The notes: generated by a model not told the origin, from the letters alone. 64,000 bases of DNA from Phoronis australis (GCA_002633005.1 NMRA01000560.1:1-64000); one strand, 5' to 3'; positions 34,743 through 47,601 are shown, counted from the stretch's first letter. Made by a program: numbers and translations.

Positions 34743-35289
34743 GTAAGAATCGTGTCGGAGGCTGCATTAGAAATGCCTCAATTTGAGATTTTTTAATCAT
34801 TTTCTATTCCGTTCGGGTACTGAGTCTTCCCAACAATTTTCAGCCCACAATTAAAGACTTTTGTTGTTAAAAGGACCAATTCCATTCTTGAAAGCCTCGG
34901 CGATTGTCCTCGTTTTTAAAAATGGCTCATACAGGTAAAAATCAGAACGAAAGATGAGTTGTGAATGACTAAAACGATTAGTTCGTATTTGACGTCTTTT
35001 CTAAAACCGCGACATTAAATTTTCGACAGATGCACTTGTGCTTTCTGTAAAGATCATCATTGAATAAGAAATATCAGAGAAACCCATTAAAAGAGACAGC
35101 TTTGAAGTTACATTTAGAATATTCTCTTATTAATTGAAGTTGCCATGTTAAATTATTAATGTAACCAGCTTGTGTTATGAGGTTGGTGATGAACCACATG
35201 TGCACGTTAATCAACATGGTCCTAAAACTGTTTGTTTACCAATCATAATCAATCAACTTTATATTTCAGTACTTAGACCTCCGTCACGT

Positions 35290-35960
35290 ATACAAGTATG
35301 AAAGTAGGAAATACAAGCGCGTAATTAAAAAGTGGTCGACATAATAAAGATTTTAAAATTAACTATGCACAAAAAACTGAAACGAGCTAAGTTCCAAACG
35401 TTGCAAGACTTCATCAAATGTATGAAGTGATCACCATCAAAGTTATTACTAGTAAGACAAGTATCAAACTTTCTCCTAAGATCTTCATATACTGGACACT
35501 CTAGTAAAACGCGTTTTCGATCCACAACAGTGTCAGAACACACAGAGCAGAAACGCTGACATCTAGGTATACCCACGTGTCTGCCAGTTTCGATTTTTGT
35601 TTGTGATTTGAACATCTAAAACGTGCAAGAGCTGTGATAAAATATTTTTTGTCTAGACATCTTGCATATTCTTCTAGAATGAGTCTATTTATAAACAATT
35701 TATACTAAAATATAACATTTCATCCAACCATTGCTGCTCGTTTATGTTTTTACATCTTTGTTTGAATTCGTGTAAAAACAATTCTTCGTTACCAACTACT
35801 TGACTGACCCAAAAAATACCAAACCAAGCCCTGAAAATTAGGTTTTTAACGCGGAGATCCCAGCTTTCATGATTTCTTTCTGCAAAGCCATTCTGAGGCA
35901 ATTTCAGCAATTTCAAACAATATTTAATAATCCTAGTAATCCTCTTTGACACCATTGTAT
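35290..35960 (-). pseudogene. Second LINE C-terminal fragment (frameshifted)
   Basis: Minus frames read ITALARFRCSNHKQKS and, after a frameshift, KIETGRHVGIPRCQRFCSVC, then RVLLECPVYEDLRRKFD. The ALARFR-SNHK, IETGRH and C-x2-C...C-P-Y-x2-LR pattern is the post-reverse-transcriptase region of a jockey-superfamily LINE. An upstream frame (35689-35955) continues the protein, separated by a stop. The copy is 5'-truncated and dead, in a gene B intron. Confidence 0.65.
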
Positions 35961-36239
35961 ACCTGCCTAGCTCATCCCTACCACGAATTTACCTAATTTA
36001 TTTTGACGAATCTCGACATTTGGCTAGCGTCAAAACCAGACAATTCCGAACCATACATACAATAGGGCACATTTTGGTATCAAACAGTTGTAACCAAACA
36101 TTTACAGCAACACATTTGTATAGTGACATGTACTTTTTCAACAAAAACAAGACTTTTCCAGCCTCATCTGCTTAATCTGACTGTGATATTTGTAACTAAC
36201 CTCATCAATGATTTGTTCTTTATTAATGAACCATTTTTC

Positions 36240-37475
36240 ATAATTACGTAAGTATCCTCCTTAAATACACTAGATGGCGCAAAACATACAACCCATCCAA
36301 AAACAGGAACGTGCCATAGTTCATAAAAATCTGTCAAGGAACTTCACAGAAACAAAAGAAAACAGAATAAAATGAAATTGCCACTAGTGGGCACAGTGTC
36401 CGTTGGATCCGCCTGAAAGTCGTCGTCGTCGTCTGTTGTTATCTTCATATAAATACACTTACTAAATTTAGTAAAGATCCTGCAGTGGGAGAAAAACAAA
36501 ACTACCACTAGGAGGAGCCACAGTGGTCAGTCATCATCATCATCAAAGGTCGTCTTCACAATGAGAACATATATGCTAATTTTCAAATGATTTGGTTGAT
36601 ACAGGGGAAGACACGAAAAACAAGATTTGAAAACAGCAAAAATGGCCACTAGGTGGCGCAAAATACCTTGATTCCATCCAAAAACAGAAAGATAGCGTCA
36701 TAAAACCAATAGAGGTCTATATTTAAAATTTTATGAAAATTTGTCGAGGACCTTTGAAGATACAGAGTTAAACGTAAAAAACTAAAATTGCCACTAGGGG
36801 GCATAGCAGTAGTCAGATCTGTCCGAAAGTCGTCGTCATCCGTTTGTTAACATCATATAAATATACTTACTAAATTTCGTAAAGATCCTGAGAACGGTTT
36901 AGGAGATACAGACATAGGCGCAAAAAAACTGCCACTAGGAGGCGCCACAGTAGTCGAAATCGTCGGAAAATCATCGTCAACTCAACTGTCCTCTTCATAG
37001 TAAGCCCATACATGCCAATTTTCACAATCATCCGTTGAGCAGTTTGGTTGATAGAGGCCTTGGGCACAAACTCGAAAACAGTAAATATGGCCACTAGGTG
37101 GCGCAAACTATGTCGAATCCATCCGAAAACGGGAGGATAGCGTCATCTTACTAATAGTTGCCTTCCTATCAAATTTCATGAAAATCCGTTCAGGACTTTT
37201 GAAGCGTAAAAAACTAATATTGCCACTAGGGGGCTCACCGGTATTTGAATCCGTCCGAAAGTTCGCTCATGCCGTCCCATTTATGAATGGAGCATATGTG
37301 CCAAATTTCATGAGCGTACAGTATGTCAAAGGGTTTTGGAGATAGAGCACCGGACGCCGGACGGACGGACGGACGGACGGATGGACGGACGGACGGACGG
37401 ACGGACGGACGGACGGACGGACAGAGATGACGGCATAATGCGTCCACATATAAATATGTGGGCGAATAAAAATAG
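36240..37475 (-). mobile_element. CCGT-containing interspersed element, copy B (inverted)
   Basis: Inverse orientation of the element at 704-2407. The right edge has the CCGT tract as GGAC, next to GATGACGGCATAATGCGTCC and ATATGTGGGCG. Toward the left are the same tandem units (GGCGCAAA-TATG-CGAATCCATCC, TAGGAGGCGCCACAGTAGTC). The element left end (ATGCGCCCAC form) has diverged, and the far end near 36240 is truncated or degenerate. Confidence 0.7.
37359..37430 (-). repeat. GGAC tetranucleotide microsatellite
   Basis: About 17 GGAC units, one changed to GGAT, longer than the matching CCGT tract in copy A. Confidence 0.9.
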
Positions 37476-38703
37476 TCTTCATTTTCTCCAACATTGTTGG
37501 TGAAGACACCCTTAAAACTTTCGAACCAATCACTAGCCGTAATTGCTTCCTTGGCTTCAGCAGAAACCGAAACTTCTTTATATTGCTGTCTTTTGAAGCT
37601 AAAGGAAGATCTTTAGTTAAAAATATGGAAAATATCTTTCTCCGAGCACACATCGATTTGAAATCTTTACGTTTATCTTCATAAATTTGTAAAGAAGCAT
37701 AGCTGTCATCCCTCCGAAAAAATGTCAGACATTATTTAGTTTCCTTGTTCATTTCTCCAGTCTTCGTCAAACTACTTGTTTTTTAAGTCTGTTGTGTTGG
37801 ATTTGAGCCATCCCGGCACTTTTCCCACAATTTCTTTTGTGTCACACAAAACACTGACTGCTTCCGTGACTCCGTCCTTTATCTAATAAGCCTGAAATTC
37901 ACCGACAAATCCCAGTGTTAATTTTGAGTTGAACAATTCTACGAAATTATTCTTGTTACAATTTTCCATATGAACTGTGGATGACGTGTGTCATTGTTTA
38001 GAACAACCGGCAGCATTTCCCGAGCAACACAAAAACTAATTCTAAGGGTAAGTAGTCGAATCAGCTCTTTCACCAACGCAAAGATGTGAAACGTCAGTAA
38101 TGAAAGACTCGTTGCATAATAAGCAGTTGACAACACTACAACCCTGGCTAGCGAAGCATGCGAACCTATCGATATATTTATAATCGTCAACTCTTCCATT
38201 CACAATACGTAACTGAGTATTTTTACACAAATACAAAAGTTATCGTCCAAAATCGTTACATTCTCTATCTTGTGAAAATCTAGGAATACAATGAAGCACA
38301 CACATAAAGATGGTTTTATTTCTTGGTTCCTTGGTGGCTCAGTGATAAAAAACTGAAACAGTCAGGCAGTTAAGCATGGGAGGCGCAGCACTAAAAAAAA
38401 CCGCAGCCCCCTATGGTGTGCATCCCATGTTAAGTCAGTTGAGTGTCGAGCTACTGTTAAAGGTATAGTTGAGTTGCAGTTACAGAATCAGACGTTTCGC
38501 ACACCAGTGAAAACAATACTCAAGGTTATGTAGGGCCATATGAAATGGGCAAATTTGGCTAACTTCGGAACATCATGTCTCAGGTCTGGTCACGCTTGGC
38601 TGTTTAAGGGACTTTTGAGTCAAAAACCGGTTAAGTATCCTTTTTAGGTCACGGACCTGTAGACTTGCAATCACCAGTGGCCATATGACCTGTCTCTTTT
38701 TAG

Positions 38704-38985
38704 CACATCAAGACAAAACCCATAAGTGCTGGCAGGACGAAAGTTGGCGTCGAATGGGTTCGTTGATTGATGCTGAACGAGTCACGGTTCCAAAGTGCCG
38801 CTACGCATGCGGCAATTTCGGATATGCCTTTGCTGTGTTGGAAAACGGCAACGAATGCAGGTGTTCAAGGAATCCATTCGTAAATGAGTTAAAAAGCATA
38901 AAAGAGTGCAGCAAAAAATGCGGTCCTACAAATGAAAATTGTGGAGGATTTTGGAAAGGTTACGTGATATACTCAGAAAAATTCA
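38704..38985 (+). CDS. Gene B, WSC domain 2
   Basis: The exon follows CTGTCTCTTTTTAG and ends TTCA|GTAAGT; 282 bases, phase 1-1. It encodes HKCWQDESWRRMGSL, VPKCRYACGNFGYAFAV, NECRCSRNPF, SIKECSKKC and NCGGFWKGYVIYS. This is a diverged but complete WSC domain: first Cys, C-x3-C, ECxC, C-x3-C and CGG are present, and the usual GC at the start is KCW. The next exon joins as A plus AG (Lys), leading into LDLa 1. Confidence 0.85.
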
Positions 38986-40449
38986 GTAAGTCATTGTTAT
39001 GGTTTAAATTTTCCTTTCTCTCTACAACATCAAAGTGTCTCTACCGCATTTAACGTGCATAAAACCACCATTTGTTTGGTCGACAAGTGACAGTACTGTC
39101 ACCATCAATAGACTTTCTTTTATAACACTGCCAAAAATAAGAAAAGCGAACTTAATGGGGCTATTCGGAGAATTTTCCTCGTGGTGTCGCATCTGTACTA
39201 GCGGTGATTGAATTGCGCATGCGTCACTGTCTGTATGTAAATAGCTGGTAAAAAGACGGAATTATTATCAAAATACTTCGTCACGCTAAGCCATATTATT
39301 GCTGTTTTCCGTGCAAGTCTTCGTCAGGTGGTCACAGTTTCCCAAAAGCCCAAAAGTTACTATATTTGTGGAGAATTGCTGTCAAAAGGGTCAACCAACT
39401 GACAAAAAGTGTTTGGATGCCGAAGCCCCGTGTGTGCTCTTTGCATTTCTATTGGGAGAGTATATACTGTAACATTACTTGGTAAGTTTTTATGAACCAT
39501 TTTCTATCGACATCGTTCGGTGATGTTATCCTTACCAGTTACCCCACTGAATAACGGGTTTAGAGTGGAACTAAGTGTTTCTTTTCGGAAACTCACCCGG
39601 GACTCGGATGCCCAGTAGGCTAGCAGCACATAATTATTCACATATTGTCCTGGGTGGGAGTGTGCCCAACATAAGAGGTGTATGGTACGTGACGCTCAGA
39701 AGTCAAGGGTGACCTTTTCACGGCAGTTTCTCTTCAAAACTATGTCCAATAAAATTCTCTAGATGAGTGAGTTTCCTTATTTTATAACGGACCCCATCAC
39801 CAAGACTACCAGATTAGTTACAGAATTAACATGAATGAGCTATTCACTAAATGTCGTAACATTGCATTGGAATAAAAATTGACAACTAGAATGAATTTTT
39901 ACTTATTGAGATCAGAAGTACATTTTAGGTGTCATGAAAAATACACATTGTTAAATCACTTTTAGCGTGTTTCGCATATTTTAATTCGGATCTTTAATAA
40001 GACTAGGGTACAAAGATTATTAGTTTCTACATAAAAACATGAAGATGAAACGTGAAGTATGTTCTGCCTTACAAAAGTAGTTTGTCTTATGGTTTCTTTT
40101 ATAATTTTCTAATATTTCTCTGACTATTCTGTTACAGGTGAGAGAAAACGACTGAAACCAGCCGCTTGGTCTGTGTTTTACCTTTGGACAAAGTGAAAAG
40201 CAATCCTTCAGCAATAACTTTAGAAAATTGAAAATAATTCTGAAATTAGGCCCTTAAGGTAGGTGGATACACAAAAATATATATATTGACTGTTTTTTAC
40301 ATTTTAATGTCATCCTAATCCTTAATTCTTAATGCACAGTATACTGAAGAAAAATAAAATCATTCTGAAAATCCAAAGTTGTTTTTTAGCTATATTTGAC
40401 CAAGCCTCAGTAAGTCATATGGCTTGAGTGCTCACCAGCTCAGTGACTG

Positions 40450-40480
40450 ACAACTGGGGCGGAGCTTATATAGGGCACTA
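40450..40480 (+). promoter_or_regulatory. GC box plus TATA-like box
   Basis: GGGGCGG is followed within 10 bases by TTATATAGGG. This is promoter-like, but no coding exon follows that I can support, so any transcript would be noncoding or have distant exons. Confidence 0.2.
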
Positions 40481-41688
40481 GCTCTAATCTAACCCTGGCA
40501 ACAAACATTGCGTAACCGGGCAATTGAGAGTGCTGTACCAGCTGATATTGATGTTGTAGGAAGACCAAGAATAAAATAATTCTATTTTTGACCATGTGAA
40601 AGTTGGTAGTGAAATGGTGAACTAGCTCCTGTTCCGAGCCTGAGCCTGTTTGTCTATCTGCAAAAAATTAAGTTGAGTACGCTAAGTCCTACCGAAGCCG
40701 TCACCGCACTCAACTTGAGGAGTCAGTGCAGAAATTGTCCGTGTACAAGAGAAGTCGGTAAGGTGAGGTGTCTTAGGAGAGGACGCTGAGCGTCGACGTG
40801 GGTGGTGTTGCACGATTCGATGAGAGTGCATGCACGCGCTGTGAAGACACGCCGCGCGCGCAACACATGGACAACTACATGCCGTCAGAGTAGAGTCTTT
40901 GCAAACAAACCGTGCTTCAGTGCTGGGAACGCGCCGTGGAGAAACTAGGCTGCCAAAACCACGGGATTTTTTAACTTGCCACTGGCCGTAACCCGAAGAA
41001 TTAGAGAAACGTCCCAGTGTTCAACATAACAAAATTTTTCTAGTGCATAGATTCAAACGTTTCCCTGAATTAAAACTCATGATATTATACGATTTTAGAG
41101 GAAAGCAATATAAGAAACTTTGGTAACTTGAGAATCTCACCCAAGCGACGCTATTTGCGCAGAAAGTGATATTTTCTTATCCCAAAGTCCATTCGGTACA
41201 GGTACGTAAAAATGTTGAACCATTACTATGAAAGTAGTTCATCCTCGTCGCCAATATTGTTATGTAGACAGTAACGCCGCAATTTGATATAACACATATA
41301 TTGGTTGATGATAATATTGGAATACTAACAAATAGGTCTGTGTAATATAGTTACAGAGTCTTTTACTTTCCTGAGTGGAGAGTTCAGATGAATCGTATAA
41401 ACAATCAATACATGGTTTTTAAGGTGTGGTCGGCACACCAGTACAGCAGACAATAGATCAACGCTAAGCTCCGCCCTCGTGACAGCCATATTTGTTTTGG
41501 TCGTCTGTCGTGCTTCACAAGTTCGAAAAAATAATTAAAATTACGCTGTAAACAAACAGGTATGTCACATTTTCTAAGCATGAAGTAAATATCAGCTTTA
41601 TTTCTAGTGCTTCAACAAAAAATAGGAACATAATGACCACGCATTCTGAACGAAATTTGATTTCAAGTGGCAATCGATGACCACTTAA

Positions 41689-42661
41689 AGGCGAAGGCAA
41701 CCTTTTTCCATGTCATTTTGAGCTAAAATAAGGTTGGTTGGTTATCCTAGACATATTTTTCACTTAATTACAGCTTTTCGTAATTTTATTAATTATTCGT
41801 CCGCTTTTCCGGAAGTGACGTTTTAGGAGGCAAGCGCTTCCCGCCAATTTCTTTTCACATAGTCTGACTGTGAGAGCTGCCGAGTCAGTCATTGTTCTAC
41901 CTCGGTTGTGTTNNNNNNNNNNNNNNNNNNNNNNNNNNNNNNNNNNNNNNNNNNNNNNNNNNNNNNNNNNNNNNNNNNNNNNNNNNNNNNNNNNNNNNNN
42001 NNNNNNNNNNNNNNNNNNNNNNNNNNNNNNNNNNNNNNNNNNNNNNNNNNNNNNNNNNNNNNNNNNNNNNNNNNNNNNNNNNNNNNNNNNNNNNNNNNNN
42101 NNNNNNNNNNNNNNNNNNNNNNNNNNNNNNNNNNNNNNNNNNNNNNNNNNNNNNNNNNNNNNNNNNNNNNNNNNNNNNNNNNNNNNNNNNNNNNNNNNNN
42201 NNNNNNNNNNNNNNNNNNNNNNNNNNNNNNNNNNNNNNNNNNNNNNNNNNNNNNNNNNNNNNNNNNNNNNNNNNNNNNNNNNNNNNNNNNNNNNNNNNNN
42301 NNNNNNNNNNNNNNNNNNNNNNNNNNNNNNNNNNNNNNNNNNNNNNNNNNNNNNNNNNNNNNNNNNNNNNNNNNNNNNNNNNNNNNNNNNNNNNNNNNNN
42401 NNNNNNNNNNNNNNNNNNNNNNNNNNNNNNNNNNNNNNNNNNNNNNNNNNNNNNNNNNNNNNNNNNNNNNNNNNNNNNNNNNNNNNNNNNNNNNNNNNNN
42501 NNNNNNNNNNNNNNNCTTGCCTCCTAAAACGTCACTTCCGGAAAAGCGGACGAGTAATTAATAAAATTACGAAAAGCTGTAATTAAGTGAAAAATATGTC
42601 TAGGATAACCAACCAACCTTATTTTAGCTCAAAATGACATGGAAAAAGGTTGCCTTCGCCT
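41689..42661. mobile_element. Kolobok-like TTAA transposon, copy 2 (interior is a gap)
   Basis: TTAA at 41685-41688 and 42662-42665 flanks the same inverted repeats as copy 1 (AGGCGAAGGCAACC...). The left repeat and the following 5' leader (to 41912) are almost identical to copy 1, so this is a young insertion. The interior is a 603-base N run, probably because near-identical copies collapsed in assembly, so its coding content is unknown. It lies in a gene B intron. Confidence 0.85.
41913..42515. other. Assembly gap, 603 N
   Basis: Run of N inside the transposon. The gap size may be an estimate. Confidence 0.99.
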
Positions 42662-42669
42662 TTAACTTC

Positions 42670-45460
42670 AAAGCCGTTTTCCTCGGCTCGTGATTTCATG
42701 ATAGTGACAAGATTCTCGGGCCTATTTTTCCGCAACACGTGGGCCAATTTTTAAGAAATTTGCAAATTTGAAATCCTCTAGGACTGAAGTAAAATCGCGT
42801 ACCAGGGTTTTTTGATACATGGACCAGACTTTTAGTTATTAGACGAAATGTGACCAAATGACAAAAAGTGGCGTGCTTGCCCCAACTCACACGTAAAAAA
42901 TGCCGCAAAATCAAGATCATAATGATTTTGTACATGTATTTGGTATGGATAAGTAGAATATTGCGTAAAGAAACAGTTGATGATAATCCTTGTGCATTTT
43001 GAAAAAAAATTGAGGTGAAATTGGATTTTTTGAAAATTAAAAAATACGATTTTTTATAAAAACGAACTACAAAATTTTTTTTTGATTTTTGTCACTTTCA
43101 GAGTCATGTCTAACTAGTTAAAACTCCCTTTTTACTCATTTTAGTTGGGAACCTGGAGATTTGACCAGTGAATACACCTACCTTAATATACCTGATTATG
43201 GACTCCGTTGCATTGGGAAAATTATTGTTTTAACAATGTTGTTTCTTTGTATTTATATGGTTGTTCAATTTTCCATTTTGTTTTTAAATACACTGATAAT
43301 TTTTTATTCTCGATTCTTGTGCGTATCAGATTCTTATCCAGCTAGCCACAATTGAAAACATATTAACTTTCTTGCATGTGGAACTTTTGTTTACAGACAA
43401 AATAACACAAAACTTAAAATAGTTCAAAGGCCTTAAGAAAGCTCTAAAAATATTTACAAACACAAACAAATCAAATGAAAACAAAAAACTTCATTTTGAT
43501 CGCTGCACATTTCTATAGGTCAACAGGAAAATGACAATTCGCAAACGTATTCAGTAATCATTTCAGCTTTATAAAGAATAAGCACAACTGCACTGTATGG
43601 GGCTTTAAAACTGAAGAAATATAATTATGCTTTCAATAATTAGCGACAAATTTTCCTGTTGATGAAACATTTATTCGATCATCAAAGTGTAACATTATCG
43701 GGCTTTCTACTGACAATATGACAATCGATGCAGTCACTAAATGTCATTTCGCCATAATTTGTGAAAAGTTTTTACCATTAGTATAATAGCCCTTTCTTCT
43801 GAAAGGAAAAAATAATGTCACTCAGTGAGAAAGGACAGGTATTTATACCAGATGCTTTTGGTTTTCATTTCACTGGGATCAAGTTTCAATGGCCTGTAGA
43901 AGCCCTTGTAAAAAGGTCCACTTTCGGCACGTAGCTTTCCTTCATGTAACCTCATTCAGTCTCAATAACATCCACATTTGAATCCCTGAAGGTACACACA
44001 GCAGCATATCACTTGACTCGTTTTGTGCCCAAAATCTGACCCTGAACTAGACCAGAATGTCACTACGTCTTCCTTAGCTGCAGTCCCTCATGTTTCTTCC
44101 AGGAAAAGAAATACGAAATTGTCCACACATGACTCATTACCTATGAAAGGGCATCCTCACCAACGAGGCTGACTTTTGCAGCAGTCAGATGTAGTTCCTC
44201 TTCAAACACTAACAATCCACTGGCACATTGTTTTATGGTAACTTAGTACTGCGATTCACATTTCTCCAGGGCCACTGACTTGTACATTGTGCCATGCATC
44301 ACTGCTAGGGGGGTGGAAATGGTGTGGGAGGAGAAAGGAGGAACATAACTTGTCTATGTTGCGGCTTGAAGTGGCCTTGAAGTGTCACTGAACCTGAAAC
44401 AAACATTGAAATTGAATAATTAAGTACTCCACGTTGGGTCAAAAATGATATCCCTGTTTTTCAAAAATATAATATGGTGACTGCTGTACAATTTCACACA
44501 AAATTAAATAATTACTATTTTCAGAAATCAAGGGTGTACTGTATATAATAAGTATTGTATAAAACAGCGACTTTACTTTTCATTCGTAGCCATAACAATG
44601 CTTTAAACGCATCACTTGTCTGCAAAATATGCAAGTTTTTTTAGACAACTTCAAACATTTGTTACCCATTTTCAATCCTTTTTATTTTTGATACTTTCAG
44701 CAATTTTGAACTCCGATTACAGATCTATGGGTCTGTCAAACATACATGTACATGTACTTCTAGTCTAAGGCTGAGGGAACCGTTTCTCAGACTTTTTATT
44801 TTCTTCTAATAGAAGATTTGAAGACTTGGGTCATTTAAAAATGATGGATAATCGTTCTGGGCACCATAAAAAATGCAATTTTCACAAAAAATGACTGTCG
44901 TTTGAATTTATAAAGGACTTGCAACATTTCAGGGCATGAGTTAAGACTCTTCAGTCAGAAAATGTAATGTATTTTTATGGGTTGTCCATTCGGGTACGGT
45001 GCAAAAGCGATGCATATCTCCTCTGCACGGTACAGCTCCTCAAACCTAAAAACAGAAGGGCACATGAAAACATAAAAGATAGATTTCCATTTCAACGTGT
45101 AATAGATTTCCGGAAGACATAGGATAGGGAGCAAACAAATAGTCTAATAGATATTTGTCACGTACCCTTTGCCATTGGGCTTGGATTGTAATCTTAATTC
45201 ACTAACCAATATCGAGTTAACAGCATAAACATTCAACATTCATTGATGTAACTCTAATTGATAAACCTGTTAGAAATCATTCAAAGCAATAATAATGCTT
45301 TAATGTACGAAAAGATCCCGAGTGCTACGTCAAGTATCGTAACACACATCACAACAAGATTAACCCGACTGGCGACTGCCGCGACGTCGACATCGGCGAG
45401 TACCTCAGTTAACAGGCATCAGTAGAATAAACATGGGATATTCGTTAAAATAATCAAAAA
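42670..45460. other. Intronic sequence without recognised elements
   Basis: AT-rich. A short protein-like frame around 45305-45411 (ECYVKYRNTHHN, GDCRDVDIGEYLS) ends in a stop and has no supported acceptor, so it is not called. Confidence 0.4.
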
Positions 45461-45471
45461 CCTTACCTTTG

Positions 45472-45630
45472 TAGAAGGGCGTGCTTACTTCCTCTCACAG
45501 AAGAACCCTTTTCACGCAATTTCAGATTCAGTTGGCACGGCTGCAAGCCATTTCACCATGCATTTAAAGGGCTCGCGAAATCGAGGCTGCTTATCTATCA
45601 CCACTAGTACACGCGCGCCCTCTAGTTAAT
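45472..45630 (-). promoter_or_regulatory. Possible minus-strand leader exon with CTCF-like motif
   Basis: On minus, AACTAGAGGGCGCGCG resembles the CTCF core. About 140 bases further on, CTTCTACAAAG|GTAAGG is a good donor. No coding exon on minus was found to join it. Confidence 0.2.
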
Positions 45631-46816
45631 GTAAATTTTCCGAATAGTCCTATTGAAAGTGTCTTAGCTCCAAGGACTTGAGAACAGTGTATGGACGTAC
45701 CCAGCGCCTGTGTGTGTCATGTCCACCAACACTCGAGTTTCTTGTACAAGTTTTTGCGTTATCTGCCCTTCTCTGATGTCCCTGATGAACTTGAAATGAG
45801 CACAACGTGCTCAAATATTGAGTTAACTACTACAAACACAACGCCTCTCCATTCTCCATGACACTATAAACTACTGGAAAACTAGCAGCAATATCTGACG
45901 AGTTTTCACACTGAATTCAATGGAGGATGACTAATGCTGTGATTGACTGTCCACTTTCTACGTAGTGCTTCGACCAATACAGATCGGCTAATTAGCATAT
46001 CGTCAGATAGTGTGTGCGGGTGTTCTAATTTGACGCGTGATTGACTGATGGGATTGTATTTAGTCTTTTGGCATGAGATTGGTGATTTTAAAGCTAGAAA
46101 AGTCAAAAACAAAGAAATTTAGAAATGACGGAGCTCGGATGTGGTCGCAAACCCCGCGTCATTTGAATTTTGTCCTATGTCCACGAGTTCCAAAACCACC
46201 CTACCCCCCTCCCTTCGCCTTCGACTGTGTGAAGCCTGAAGTCACACTGGAGAGCGACTTAAAAGCAAATAATGCTCGGTAGCTTTAGCAGGTTTACAAC
46301 CTTCCCCCATCCCCACGCCTAAATTGAAATAACTAAGGTAATGGAACAGAATGCAGAGACATAGAATTTTAAATGTCAAATGCAGATGTTTATCCCTAAA
46401 GTTACAAAAATATTCCGAATGCTAGGCACATTCGTGGGTTGCGCTAACACGATTTTCGGCATCTAAGTTAAAGAGTAACAACTGAAATGTCGGCATGATT
46501 TTTTTGAACTTGCAACTGGTGGCATTGTATCCTGGCATTGTTTCACACATCGGTAGGCTCTGTCTTTTTGATCGTGGACTTGCTGTGCAGTCTGGCAGTG
46601 GACATTCCTGAGAATATAATGAACTGGAATGAGCATTTTAAATTCAATAGGGCTCAACTACATGATTACACCGCAACGCATACATGTACATAACCACCTA
46701 TTAAAGTTACCTGTAGGAATGCAAAATTTGATTGTCCCAGATAAATATAAGAAGGCTATCTCTGCACATAACTTTTCGATTTGCCGGTAGTAATAGAATG
46801 AATTCTTAATCCTTAA

Positions 46817-47597
46817 GGTGAAAAAAAAAAGTTTTGAAAAGTCTTCACCAGGTGACTTTGCCTGGTTGTTCTCGTTGCCGAGAGGCGCACTTGAGATCAG
46901 ACGTGCGTACAGTCATTGATCTACCTCAGTTGTGATAGTTTCGGTCGTCGTTTGCTTTTGTTTGCGAGTCAGTCAACATGCCACACTGTTGCTGCGTACC
47001 AGGATGTACTCATTATGGCCCAAAGCTTGTAAGTAGCCCTGCTGCAATGTTGAGTAGTGGGAGTGAATACAGGTCCAGTTAGTGAAGAGTACAGTTCGTC
47101 GTTCAATGAAGAGATCGGTGATCCAAACTTTGATAAGTTTATTGTGGACTTGTCTAAAGTATTGGAGCTATTTAGAAGGTGCCAGGTGTCACACGGCGGG
47201 GTGCAAGCAGTTTGCGTGCTCAGGTCACTATCCAGTGGGAGTGCGTTGCGATACACTCGAGCAAGTGGGACAGTTGTTCTTCTGTCCGTGAGACGATAAT
47301 GAGTACATTCCGGTACGCAGCAACAGTGTTCATGTTGATTGGCTCGTAAACAATAGCAACCGACGACCAAACTTATCACATCCGAGAGAGAACAATGACT
47401 GACTCGGCGGCTCTCCCAATCATATTAAATGAAAATAAATTGGCGCGAAAAGCTTGCCTCCCAAAACGTCACTTCCGGAGTTGAGAACGAATAATTAATT
47501 AAATTACAAAAAGCTGTAATGAAGTGGAAAATATGTCTGGGATAACCAAAGAACCTTATTTTTGCTAAAAAAGACATGAAAAGGGTTGCCTTTGCCT
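46817..47597. mobile_element. Kolobok-like TTAA transposon, copy 3 (rearranged, inverted 5' halves)
   Basis: The right end (about 47440-47597) is a diverged copy of the 157-bp inverted repeat, ending CCTTTGCCT before TTAA at 47598-47601. The leader and THAP start occur twice: on plus at about 46890-47010 (MPHCCCVPGCTHY) and on minus at about 47400-47270 (HCCCVPECTHYRLTD). Between them lies the C-terminal part of the THAP ORF and the transposase start (FDKFIVDLSKVLELFRRCQ). The left inverted repeat is not recognisable; TTAA at 46813-46816 is a possible left boundary. Confidence 0.65.
46978..47083 (+). pseudogene. THAP ORF remnant with internal deletion
   Basis: MPHCCCVPGCTHY is fused by deletion directly to VSSPAAMLSSGSEYR, the linker near the end of the ORF in copy 1. 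The frame then stops. The rest of the THAP domain, including C-x2-H, is gone. Downstream this copy keeps the bases (AAAGTATTGGAGCT) missing from copy 1, so it shows the original reading across that site. Confidence 0.7.
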
Positions 47598-47601
47598 TTA
47601 A

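Noticed and set aside
38330-38420. tRNA-like GGTGGCTCAGTGATAA
   Set aside because: A-box-like words only; no B box at the required distance.
41870-42586. Long ORFs of 211-238 codons
   Set aside because: They consist almost entirely of N; only the transposon leader and right end are real sequence.
46969-47379. 136-codon minus ORF as an intact gene
   Set aside because: It contains a second, inverted THAP start (HCCCVPECTHYRLTD) and then antisense of the plus-strand remnant; it is a rearrangement product.
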